This document shows positions 7,242-14,547 of a DNA stretch of 22,241 bases, in pieces. The stretch comes from an uncultured Oscillospiraceae bacterium (GTDB taxonomy: Bacteria; Bacillota; Clostridia; Oscillospirales; Oscillospiraceae): positions 1 to 22,241 of the forward strand of contig CAKTFW010000024.1 of assembly GCA_934561175.1 (NCBI GenBank), written 5' to 3'. A program made the translations under genes and the position numbers. Below the pieces are notes generated by a model that was given only the letters and a program-made list of their open reading frames with translations, did not search any database and was not told where the DNA came from. Position 1 is the first letter of the stretch. Each line of letters starts with the position of its first letter.

Positions 7242-9086
7242 TTACTTGTTGTCGTCGACGACTTCGTAGTCGGCATCGACAACATTGTCATCGCCGCCCT
7301 TAGGGCCGCAATTGTCGCAGTTACCGTTGTTTGCGCAGTTTGGATCCTGCTGCGGCTGCTGCTGATACAGCTTCTCGCTGATGGCGTAGAAAGCTTTCTG
7401 CACCGCTTCGGTGTCAGCCTTAATGGCTTCCAGGTCGTTGCCCTTCAGGGTTTCCTTCAGTTTGGTGATCGCGGCCTGAACCGGCGCCTTTTCGCTCTCG
7501 GAAACCTTGTCGCCCAGATCGGTCATGGCCTTCTCAGCCTGATAGATCATCTGGTCGGCGGCGTTGCGGGCGTCAACCTCATCCTTCTTTGCCTTGTCCT
7601 CCGCAGCAAACTGCTCAGCCTCTTTCACGGCCTTATCGATGTCTTCCTTGGACATGTTGGAGGAAGAGGTGATTGTGATCTTCTGCTCGGTGCCGGTGCC
7701 AAGATCCTTTGCGGAAACATTGACAATACCGTTGGCATCGATATCAAAGGTGACCTCAATCTGCGGCACGCCGCGGGGTGCGGGTGCAATACCGGTCAGC
7801 TGGAACTTGCCGAGGGACTTGTTGTAAGCAGCCATCTCACGCTCGCCCTGCAGGACATGCACTTCAACGGAAGTCTGGCCGTCTGCAGCAGTGGAGAAGA
7901 TCTGGCTCTTCTTGGTCGGGATGGTGGTGTTGCGGTCAATCAGACGCGTGAACACGCCGCCCATCGTCTCAATGCCCAGAGACAGCGGGGTAACATCCAG
8001 CAGCAGCAGACCCTTGACATCGCCGCCCAGAACGCCTGCCTGAATGGCAGCGCCGATGGCAACGCACTCATCAGGGTTGATGCCCTTGAAGCCTTCCTTG
8101 CCGGTCAGCGTCTTTACCATATCCTGCACAGCGGGGATACGGCTGGAACCGCCGACCATCAGAACCTTGGAAATATCGTTGCCGGTGAGACCTGCGTCGC
8201 TCAGTGCCTGCTTGACAGGGCCTGCGGTAGCCTCGACCAGGTGTGCGGTTAGCTCATTGAACTTTGCACGACTCAGGCTGACATCCAAGTGCTTCGGGCC
8301 GGTGGCGTCTGCGGTGATATACGGCAGGTTGATGTTGGTGGAGGTGACGCCGGACAGCTCAATCTTAGCCTTCTCGGCAGCTTCCTTCAGGCGCTGCATT
8401 GCAACACGGTCGGTGGAGAGGTCAATGCCTTCTGCCTTCTTGAATTCTGCGACCAGATAGTCCATGATGCACTTATCAAAGTCGTCACCGCCCAGGCGGT
8501 TGTTACCGGCGGTTGCCAGAACCTCAATGACGCCGTCGCCAATCTCCAGAATGGAGACATCAAAGGTGCCGCCGCCCAGATCGTAAACCATGATCTTCTG
8601 CTCATGATCCTTATCCAGGCCGTAGGCCAGTGCAGCGGCCGTCGGCTCGTTGATGATACGCTTGACTTCCAGACCTGCGATCTTGCCTGCGTCCTTAGTG
8701 GCCTGACGCTGTGCATCGGTGAAGTAAGCCGGGACGGTGATAACAGCCTCGGTGACCGGGCCGCCCAGGTAAGCCTCGGCGTCTGCCTTCAGCTTCTGCA
8801 GGATCATTGCGGAAATCTCCTGCGGAGTGTATTTCTTATCATCGATGGTAACTTTGTAATCGGAACCCATCTCACGCTTGATCGAAGAGATGGTGCGGTC
8901 GGCGTTCGTAACGGCCTGGCGTTTTGCAACCTGACCGACCATACGCTCACCGGTCTTGGAGAATGCCACGACCGACGGGGTTGTACGGTTGCCTTCTGCG
9001 TTTGCGATGACGACCGGCTCGCCGCCTTCCATAACGGCGACACAGCTGTTTGTAGTACCAAGGTCAATACCAATTGTCTTGCTCAT
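7242..9086 (-). CDS. dnaK: Chaperone protein DnaK (Hsp70)
   Basis: This 614-residue ATP-dependent Hsp70 binds exposed hydrophobic segments of client proteins in the cytosol, working with DnaJ and GrpE. The nucleotide-binding domain shows GIDLGTTNS (6-14), INEPTAAALAYG (about 145-156) and DLGGGTFDVS (169-178). The segment after REMGSDYKV lacks the insertion seen in Gram-negative DnaK, so this is the short Gram-positive form. The substrate domain and helical lid follow. The tail ends in VVDADYEVVDD, but just before it lies an unusual cysteine motif, C584-x5-C590-x2-C593. AGGAGG precedes the ATG at 9086. It is third in the operon, 40 bp after grpE, and controlled from the CIRCE promoter. Confidence 0.98.
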   Translation of the reverse strand: MSKTIGIDLGTTNSCVAVMEGGEPVVIANAEGNRTTPSVVAFSKTGERMVGQVAKRQAVTNADRTISSIKREMGSDYKVTIDDKKYTPQEISAMILQKLKADAEAYLGGPVTEAVITVPAYFTDAQRQATKDAGKIAGLEVKRIINEPTAAALAYGLDKDHEQKIMVYDLGGGTFDVSILEIGDGVIEVLATAGNNRLGGDDFDKCIMDYLVAEFKKAEGIDLSTDRVAMQRLKEAAEKAKIELSGVTSTNINLPYITADATGPKHLDVSLSRAKFNELTAHLVEATAGPVKQALSDAGLTGNDISKVLMVGGSSRIPAVQDMVKTLTGKEGFKGINPDECVAIGAAIQAGVLGGDVKGLLLLDVTPLSLGIETMGGVFTRLIDRNTTIPTKKSQIFSTAADGQTSVEVHVLQGEREMAAYNKSLGKFQLTGIAPAPRGVPQIEVTFDIDANGIVNVSAKDLGTGTEQKITITSSSNMSKEDIDKAVKEAEQFAAEDKAKKDEVDARNAADQMIYQAEKAMTDLGDKVSESEKAPVQAAITKLKETLKGNDLEAIKADTEAVQKAFYAISEKLYQQQPQQDPNCANNGNCDNCGPKGGDDNVVDADYEVVDDNK

Positions 9087-9126
9087 AATCTTTGTCCTCC
9101 TATATCAAAAACCAAAATTTACAAAA

Positions 9127-9708
9127 TCAATTCGCAACTTTTACCATTGCGAAGCGGACGACCTTGTCGCCCACAGAGAATCCCTTCTGGAACACTTCGA
9201 CGACGACATTTTCGCCAAGGGATTCATCTTCCAGATGCATGACTGCGTTGTGCCGTGCGGGATCAAAAGGTTCGCCGGCTTCACCAAAGATGGTGACACC
9301 GAGCTTTTCCAGAATCTCCTTCAGGCCGGTCATGGTCATTTCCACGCCCTTCTTGTAAGCCTCGTCCGCAGTTTCCTGCGCCAGGGCCCGTTCCAGATTG
9401 TCGTAGACCGGCAGAAACTTGCCGACGGTCTCGGCGCGGATCTCTGTATAAAGGTTATCGCGTTCGCGCTGGGAGCGCTTGCGGAAATTGTCATATTCAG
9501 CGGCCAGCCGCAGATAGCTGTCCTTTTGCTGTGCCAGCTCCTGGCGGAGCTGTTCTTCTACGGAAGGGGTCTGCGGTGCATCCTGCGCTGCATTATCCTG
9601 CTTTGCAGCCGGATCGGCAGCGGGTTCCTGCGGGACTGCAGTGGCCTCTTCCTTTGTCTCAACCACCTCGTCAGGCGGGGTGGAATGTGCTTTCTTTTCT
9701 TTTGCCAT
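9127..9708 (-). CDS. grpE: Nucleotide exchange factor GrpE
   Basis: This 193-residue protein releases ADP from DnaK to reset the chaperone cycle and is thought to act as a dimer. Residues 1 to about 50 are polar and probably disordered. A long helix with charged heptads (about 50-105, including AEYDNFRKRSQRER) forms the dimer stalk. The C-terminal beta domain has GEPFDPARHNAVMH and the conserved GFSVGDKVVRFAMVKV ending. AAGGAGGAG overlaps the last codons of hrcA, and the ATG at 9708 lies six bases after the hrcA stop, so the two are probably coupled. Length is typical. Confidence 0.96.
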   Translation of the reverse strand: MAKEKKAHSTPPDEVVETKEEATAVPQEPAADPAAKQDNAAQDAPQTPSVEEQLRQELAQQKDSYLRLAAEYDNFRKRSQRERDNLYTEIRAETVGKFLPVYDNLERALAQETADEAYKKGVEMTMTGLKEILEKLGVTIFGEAGEPFDPARHNAVMHLEDESLGENVVVEVFQKGFSVGDKVVRFAMVKVAN

Positions 9709-9714
9709 TCTACT

Positions 9715-10761
9715 TTACTCCTCCTTGTCCGGCGGCGGGAGCTCCGTTTTACCGAACATCTTTGCAAGCCCTTCGGCAAAGTAGCTCAATCTTGCCGTGA
9801 CTTTTGCGTAATCCATTCTGGTGGGACCGACCACACCGATCATGCCTTTCATTCCGTCGCCCACATCAAACTGTGTCATGACCACGCTGGTGTCCCGCAG
9901 TTCTTTGGCGACATTTTCCGGGCCGACTAAAATCTGAGTACCGCTGTCGTTCAGCGGTACAGGCAGGTTGGAAATCATATCCTCGTCAAGGGTGGATAAC
10001 AACTCTTGCGCCTTTTCAATGTTGTGGTATTCCGGCTGCCCCAACAGCTTTGTCTGCCCGGTGAGGAACACCTCGCTGTGCTGCTCGCTCAACAGATTGA
10101 CGGTGAAATCAATAATCACGGGGATCAAACTGGCGGCGGGACCAGCCGAGCGGGTGACCCGGTCGATCAGATCCGGTGTGAAAGACTCTGCGGGGATCTC
10201 AGTCAGGCTGGCATTCAATACAGCGGACAGAAGCCGCAGATCCTGCTCGCTGACGGACAGCGGCAGCTTGATGAGCTTGTTTTTAACCAGCTCCGTATTT
10301 GTCATGACGACAAGAATAAAGCTGCTGTGCTCGGCGGCCAGAATTTCGTACCGGTGCACGGTGACCTGCCGCTTTGGCGCGGCCATGGCGTAGGCCGGAA
10401 GATCTGTGAGCTGGGAGACCAGCTTGCCGATCTGCCCCATTACCTTATCAAATTCCTGCATCTTGACTTCCATCGCCTTGTTCAGGCTCTTGGTTTCATC
10501 TGTGGAGAGCCGGTAGTCCTGCATCAGCTCGTCCACATACAGCCGGTAACCGGCTGGAGAGGGAATTCTTCCGGCAGAGGTGTGCGGCTGCTCCAGCAAC
10601 CCCAGCTCCGTCAACGCCGCCATCTCATTGCGGACGGTTGCGGAAGAGCAGTCCAACTCCGGCAGCTCGGCGATTGCTTTGGAACCGACCGGCTCTGCGG
10701 TGCGGATATAGCAGTCTACAATCGCTCGCAGGATTTTTTTCTGCCGTTCTGTCGGACCCAT
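9715..10761 (-). CDS. hrcA: Heat-inducible transcription repressor HrcA
   Basis: This 348-residue repressor binds CIRCE and holds the heat-shock operon off until GroE is titrated by unfolded protein. The N-terminal winged helix (about 1-80) includes TERQKKILRAIVDCYI, EPVGSKAI and the recognition region SATVRNEMAALTELGLL followed by HTSAGRIPS, all hallmarks of HrcA. The C-terminal domain ends in YFAEGLAKMFG. I prefer the ATG at 10761, because GAGGTGA, an exact match to the 16S 3' end, lies five bases upstream; the in-frame GTG at 10770 sits within that site. Its own promoter contains CIRCE (10784-10810), so the operon is autoregulated. Confidence 0.96.
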   Translation of the reverse strand: MGPTERQKKILRAIVDCYIRTAEPVGSKAIAELPELDCSSATVRNEMAALTELGLLEQPHTSAGRIPSPAGYRLYVDELMQDYRLSTDETKSLNKAMEVKMQEFDKVMGQIGKLVSQLTDLPAYAMAAPKRQVTVHRYEILAAEHSSFILVVMTNTELVKNKLIKLPLSVSEQDLRLLSAVLNASLTEIPAESFTPDLIDRVTRSAGPAASLIPVIIDFTVNLLSEQHSEVFLTGQTKLLGQPEYHNIEKAQELLSTLDEDMISNLPVPLNDSGTQILVGPENVAKELRDTSVVMTQFDVGDGMKGMIGVVGPTRMDYAKVTARLSYFAEGLAKMFGKTELPPPDKEE

Positions 10762-10783
10762 TACGCTCACCTCATTTTCTGGT

Positions 10784-10810
10784 TTAGCACTCCGACTCTC
10801 TGAGTGCTAA
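10784..10810. promoter_or_regulatory. CIRCE operator for HrcA
   Basis: The site is TTAGCACTC (10784-10792), nine bases, then GAGTGCTAA (10802-10810): an exact match to the canonical CIRCE inverted repeat. It lies between the -10 element at 10815-10820 and the hrcA start, covering the predicted transcription start, so HrcA bound here would block the operon. Confidence 0.98.
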
Positions 10811-10814
10811 CGCT

Positions 10815-10843
10815 ACTGTATCACCAGGCTGAGGGAATGTCAA
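10815..10843 (-). promoter_or_regulatory. Heat-shock operon promoter (hrcA-grpE-dnaK-dnaJ)
   Basis: On the minus strand a perfect -35 TTGACA (10838-10843) is followed after 17 bases by TACAGT (10815-10820), with an extended TG motif. CIRCE begins five bases downstream. This is a vegetative promoter controlled by the HrcA repressor, as in other Gram-positive class I heat-shock operons. Confidence 0.93.
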
Positions 10844-10900
10844 TAGTTGTTTTTGAACAATTTTTGAATTTTGAAAAAGAATAGGATATACAGGAGAAAT

Positions 10901-10917
10901 CTTACAAGTGTGTTACA
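10901..10917. promoter_or_regulatory. Candidate OmpR/WalR-type direct repeat upstream of the SLH gene
   Basis: Read on the minus strand it is TGTAAC, five bases, TGTAAG, which matches the published WalR consensus TGTWAH-N5-TGTWAH at 11 of 12 positions. On the plus strand the same site is TTACA repeated with an 11-bp period. It ends 15 bases before the -35 of the SLH gene, where an activator of the OmpR/PhoB family would bind. WalR itself is encoded in this window. A chance match is possible. Confidence 0.45.
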
Positions 10918-10932
10918 GTTGCCCGCTGCCGC

Positions 10933-10962
10933 TTGACCGAAATCGGCAATTGCGCCTATACT
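10933..10962 (+). promoter_or_regulatory. Promoter of the small SLH-protein gene
   Basis: TTGACC (10933-10938) and TATACT (10957-10962) are separated by 18 bases. Transcription would start near 10969, about 40 bases before the ATG at 11009. The -10 is the left arm of a palindrome (10957-10974). The promoter is divergent from the heat-shock promoter about 90 bp away. Confidence 0.75.
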
Positions 10963-10974
10963 ACCAATAGTATA
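10957..10974. promoter_or_regulatory. Palindrome over the -10 and start site of the SLH gene
   Basis: TATACTA (10957-10963), CCAA, TAGTATA (10968-10974) is a perfect 7-bp inverted repeat. It covers the -10 and predicted transcription start, the place for a dimeric repressor. No specific regulator is recognised from it. Confidence 0.4.
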
Positions 10975-11008
10975 AAATTTTGTGTGGAGAAAGGGGCGCA
11001 ATGCAAGC

Positions 11009-12196
11009 ATGAAACGATGGATCTGCCTGTTCCTGGTTCTGGTGGGACTTTGCGCAGCCCTGGCGCCGGTCGCTGGCGCGGCGCAGCCCTTTACGGACCT
11101 TGCGGCGGTGCAGAATGCGGACGAAATTACGATGCTGGTCGATCTGGGGCTGCTCTCCGGCTATTCCGACGGAAGCTTTCGGCCGAAGGCTGTGATCTCC
11201 CGGCAGGAGATTGCGAAAATCTGCTCAATTTTGACCGGAGATTTGACCGAATCGGCACAGAATCCGTTCTCGGATGTGTCCTACGGCACCTGGGGCAGAG
11301 ATTATATTCTGGACTGCTATGCGAAGGGAATTGTTACCGGCGGAAGCGATGCGCGGTTCCGCCCGCATGATACCGTCACCGCGCAGGAGTTGGCAAAGAT
11401 GCTGCTCGCCTGCATTGGTTATGATACCAGCGCCTATGTGGGAAGTGACTGGGGAACAAAGGTGGACACAGCGGCCGCCGCACTGGGGCTCTATCGTGGC
11501 TATTATTACAGTACAACGATGCCGCTGACCCGGAACGACGCCGGCCTGATGGTCTATAACGCGCTGCAGTGCGATGCTGTTGCGCGGATGGAGGGAAATC
11601 AGCCGGTCTACTATCTGGACGATCTGATGAATCCGCAGACGCTGCTGGAGCATCGTTTTGGCATCGTGCGCTATGAGCAGCTGCTTACGGCAAATGAATA
11701 TGCGGACCTAACAACGGAAGGCGGCCGGTTGGAGACCGGTATGACAAAGATTGAACATCATCGGGTCTTTGCGGTTTCTACGGACCTCGATATGATTGGC
11801 CGGTATGTAGTGATTTATGCGGTGGGCGATGAAGTGGTCGGCGCACCGGCCCGCAGTATGGCGGAAGTGTACTATACTTTTCGATCGGATATGGAGTACA
11901 CAGCGTTGCTCTCCAAAGTGTCCTATCAGACTAGCCCGGATACACAATATTATATCAATTACGATGCAGCGACGGCCGATCAGGTCAATGCGCTGACGGA
12001 TCACAGCATGATCACGATGATTGACCACACCAACGACGGTGTGATTGATATTGTGCTGGCTGTCACCTATGAAGAATATCCCTATGGAGAAATTGCAGAG
12101 CAGGTGACAAACCCGCCTGCTGTTACACCGGCAGATGACCAGCTGGTGCGAGCGGCCGAGATCGGCGGCGGATATTATCTGTTGCCGGAAGGCTGA
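11009..12196 (+). CDS. Secreted SLH-domain (S-layer homology) protein
   Basis: This 395-residue protein has a signal peptide (MKRWICLFLVLVGLCAALA, cleavage probably near AGA at 22-24) followed by SLH repeats at about 26-75 (GYSDGSFRPK, ISRQEIAKI), 85-137 (FRPHDTVTAQELAKML) and a weaker third at about 146-188 (LTRNDAGLMVYNAL). SLH domains anchor proteins to secondary wall polysaccharide. The remaining 200 residues are an extracellular domain I do not recognise. Its overall plan resembles the N-terminus of the large S-layer protein at 19610-22144. The start codon has no well-placed Shine-Dalgarno: AAGGGG ends 12 bases upstream, and a three-codon ORF intervenes. A terminator follows at 12211. 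WalR control is possible through the repeat at 10901. Confidence 0.88.
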   Translation: MKRWICLFLVLVGLCAALAPVAGAAQPFTDLAAVQNADEITMLVDLGLLSGYSDGSFRPKAVISRQEIAKICSILTGDLTESAQNPFSDVSYGTWGRDYILDCYAKGIVTGGSDARFRPHDTVTAQELAKMLLACIGYDTSAYVGSDWGTKVDTAAAALGLYRGYYYSTTMPLTRNDAGLMVYNALQCDAVARMEGNQPVYYLDDLMNPQTLLEHRFGIVRYEQLLTANEYADLTTEGGRLETGMTKIEHHRVFAVSTDLDMIGRYVVIYAVGDEVVGAPARSMAEVYYTFRSDMEYTALLSKVSYQTSPDTQYYINYDAATADQVNALTDHSMITMIDHTNDGVIDIVLAVTYEEYPYGEIAEQVTNPPAVTPADDQLVRAAEIGGGYYLLPEG

Positions 12197-12210
12197 TATA
12201 AAATACAACA

Positions 12211-12245
12211 ATAAAAGCCGATGCCTTTTAGGCATCGGCTTTTAT
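12211..12245. terminator. Bidirectional terminator between SLH gene and murA
   Basis: ATAAAAGCCGATGCC (12211-12225) and GGCATCGGCTTTTAT (12231-12245) form a perfect 15-bp stem with loop TTTTA. The outer A/T positions provide a U-run in either direction. It ends both the SLH gene (stop 12196, +) and murA (stop 12262, -). Confidence 0.9.
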
Positions 12246-12261
12246 AGGTTTCATTGCAATT

Positions 12262-13560
12262 TTAACCTGCGGCAGTGTTGGGATTTGCAAAATTGTCGGG
12301 GGGATCGCTCTCGCGGACGATATCTGCGCCAAGGGCGCGCAGCTTTCCAACAATGTTCTCATAGCCGCGTTCAATAAAGTGGACATCCTCCACCGTTGTT
12401 ACGCCGTCGGCGGCGAGACCGGCAATTACCATGGCAGCGCCGGCACGCAGGTCAAAGGCTTTGACTTCGCAGCCGTGCAGCGCTTCCACACCTTCGGCCA
12501 CAGCGACCTTGCCGTCCACCTGAATCGTAGCGCCCATACGGCACAGTTCAGCCACATAGCGATAGCGGTTGTCGTAAATGCTCTCGGTAATAATGCTGGT
12601 GCCCTTTGCCAGCGCCAGACAGGTGACAATCTGCGGCTGCATATCAGTCGGGAAACCGGGGTAGGGCATCGTCTTGACATTGGCGCGGCGCAGCGGTGCA
12701 TTCCGGGTTACGCGGATTGCCTCGTCATACTCTGTGATTTCCACGCCCATCTCCCGCAGCTTGGCGGTGATGCAGTCCATATGCTTCGGAATGACATTTT
12801 CCACCAGAATATCGCCGCCGGTTGCGGCGACCGCCGTCATATAGGTACCGGCTTCAATCTGGTCGGGGATAATTGAATGAGTACCGCCAGTCAGATGCTT
12901 GACGCCGCGCACCTTGATGATGTTGGTGCCGGCACCGGAGATCTGCGCGCCCATCGCATTGAGAAAATTTGCCAGATCCACGATGTGCGGCTCGCGGGCA
13001 CAGTTCTCAATTACGGTCAGACCGTCGGCCAGAACGGCGGCGATCATGATGTTCATGGTAGCGCCGACCGAGACGATATCGAGATAGATATGCCCGCCGT
13101 GCAGACCATCGGCAGCATTGGCGGTGACGAAACCGGCAGATTGCTCTACCTCCGCGCCCATGGCTTCAAAGCCTTTGATATGCTGATCGATCGGACGGAC
13201 GCCAAAATAGCAGCCGCCCGGCATTGCAACCTTTGCATAGCCAAACCGGCCAAGCTGCGCGCCGATCAGATAGCTGGAGGCGCGAATACGGCGAACCAGC
13301 TCCGACGGTGCAACATGGTTGCGGACATGGGTGCAGTTGATCTCCACCGTGGTGGGATTGATCCAGCGGATGTCTGCGCCCATGTAGGAGAGAATCTCCA
13401 GCAGCAGGTTGACATCGGAGATATCCGGCAGATTTTCAATTCGACAGGTGCCTTCCACCAGAATGGCAGCAGGCAAAATGGCAACGGCGGCGTTTTTTGC
13501 GCCGGAAATGGAAACCGTGCCGTTGAGCGGCTGACCGCCGCGGATAATATATCGATTCAT
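12262..13560 (-). CDS. murA: UDP-N-acetylglucosamine 1-carboxyvinyltransferase
   Basis: This 432-residue cytosolic enzyme transfers enolpyruvate from PEP to UDP-GlcNAc, the first committed step of peptidoglycan synthesis and the fosfomycin target. Visible residues are K22/N23 in SGAKNAA, C117 in the loop AMPGGCYFGVRPIDQH (equivalent of E. coli Cys115, so fosfomycin sensitivity is expected), D306 in GFPTDMQPQ, R372 in LRAGAAM and R398 in FIERGYENI. RASSYLIGAQLGRFG resembles the second Gram-positive form (MurZ/MurAB). I chose the ATG at 13560, with AGAGGG five bases upstream; a longer in-frame start 16 codons earlier adds a non-homologous leader. It has its own promoter but also lies directly downstream of walRK-yycHI. 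Confidence 0.95.
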   Translation of the reverse strand: MNRYIIRGGQPLNGTVSISGAKNAAVAILPAAILVEGTCRIENLPDISDVNLLLEILSYMGADIRWINPTTVEINCTHVRNHVAPSELVRRIRASSYLIGAQLGRFGYAKVAMPGGCYFGVRPIDQHIKGFEAMGAEVEQSAGFVTANAADGLHGGHIYLDIVSVGATMNIMIAAVLADGLTVIENCAREPHIVDLANFLNAMGAQISGAGTNIIKVRGVKHLTGGTHSIIPDQIEAGTYMTAVAATGGDILVENVIPKHMDCITAKLREMGVEITEYDEAIRVTRNAPLRRANVKTMPYPGFPTDMQPQIVTCLALAKGTSIITESIYDNRYRYVAELCRMGATIQVDGKVAVAEGVEALHGCEVKAFDLRAGAAMVIAGLAADGVTTVEDVHFIERGYENIVGKLRALGADIVRESDPPDNFANPNTAAG

Positions 13561-13628
13561 GCAATCCCTCTTTTGTGAAAGAGTATGCCCGGTAAATGAC
13601 ACAATCAATCAGACTATTGGCTACAGCG

Positions 13629-13657
13629 AGTATACCATCTTTTAACCAAATTGTAAA
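13629..13657 (-). promoter_or_regulatory. Promoter of murA
   Basis: On the minus strand TTTACA (13652-13657), 17 bases, then TATACT (13629-13634) with an extended -10 TG. Transcription would start near 13622, giving a leader of about 60 bases before the ATG at 13560. Confidence 0.8.
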
Positions 13658-13724
13658 GAAAAAAGCAAATCCCTAAAATTTATCAATTCTTACCAAAATT
13701 TCGAAAAATGATGCTAGCTGTCGC

Positions 13725-14546
13725 TCAGCTGCGGACAACCGTACCGGTGATTCCGTTGACCAGAAACATGCCGTCATCGGTTTCCAGACGCCAGGTGGGA
13801 TCCAGCCGCACGGTAGCCGCTGCCGCCGTGCCGCTTCGGGTATAGCAGGGAACCGCACGCAAAATTGTGCTGCCTTGGAAAGAGAGGGATTCCCGGCTGC
13901 CGAGAAAGGCAATTAGTGCATCACTGCAGGACATCAGTGTGCGGGTATCTGCCAGCGTCAGCGTGCCGAGGTAGAGGGTTCCCTCCATCGCAGTCAGCAC
14001 GCCATCGCGGTAGATCAGCTTGATTGCGGCAGGAAACACCGGTGCCTGCTGCAGTGCCTGCGTGGCGGTGACGGTGGTCAGATCGCCAGTGGTTTCGATT
14101 GTGACAGCATTTGTTTCGATGCCCATGCGCCCCAGCAGCTTTTTGGCGTCTGCGGTGGGATCAGAGACCGATACCCGGCCGGTGAATGCAGCGGAGAACG
14201 AGCCGCTTCGGTCAATGGAAAAGCTGCCGCTGCTGGAGGCAAAGCGACTGAGGTATTGGGCACTGTCCTCTTCCAGCAATACTTCATCGCCCAGCAGCGC
14301 GCGGGCGGCGGAGAGCGTTAAATCTGCCGTATAGGTAACAGTCAGTGCCTGCAGTGCGGGCGTTTTGGGTAACCGGGCGGCGTCTAGCGTGATGCCCTGT
14401 GCCTGAAAGAGGTTCTCCAGCTGCGTCTGCGTCTGGCGGAGTTGACGCTGCTGCAGCACATGAGAAGGCACGACCAGTGCCAGCAGAAACGCGTTGACCA
14501 GCACCAGCAGAAGAATGGCGATGGATTTGACTTTGGAAACAGGCAT
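13725..14546 (-). CDS. yycI: YycI-like regulatory protein of the WalRK system
   Basis: This 273-residue protein is anchored by one N-terminal helix (about 7-28, SIAILLLVLVNAFLLALVV), with the rest outside the membrane. In Bacillus and Staphylococcus YycI and YycH contact WalK and adjust its activity. The assignment rests on the short basic start, single helix with an asparagine (LVNAFL), extracellular bulk and position directly after a YycH-like gene in a walRK operon; identity to model YycI looks low. I chose the ATG at 14546, because GGAGG lies eight bases upstream inside the end of yycH; a TTG five codons earlier would overlap that site. Only one base separates it from yycH. No convincing terminator follows before murA. 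Confidence 0.72.
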   Translation of the reverse strand: MPVSKVKSIAILLLVLVNAFLLALVVPSHVLQQRQLRQTQTQLENLFQAQGITLDAARLPKTPALQALTVTYTADLTLSAARALLGDEVLLEEDSAQYLSRFASSSGSFSIDRSGSFSAAFTGRVSVSDPTADAKKLLGRMGIETNAVTIETTGDLTTVTATQALQQAPVFPAAIKLIYRDGVLTAMEGTLYLGTLTLADTRTLMSCSDALIAFLGSRESLSFQGSTILRAVPCYTRSGTAAAATVRLDPTWRLETDDGMFLVNGITGTVVRS

Positions 14547-14547
14547 C

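Noticed and set aside
6017..7303. 428-codon plus-strand ORF opposite dnaJ
   Set aside because: The minus strand is an intact DnaJ; the plus ORF is alanine-rich noise and runs across the dnaK/dnaJ gap.
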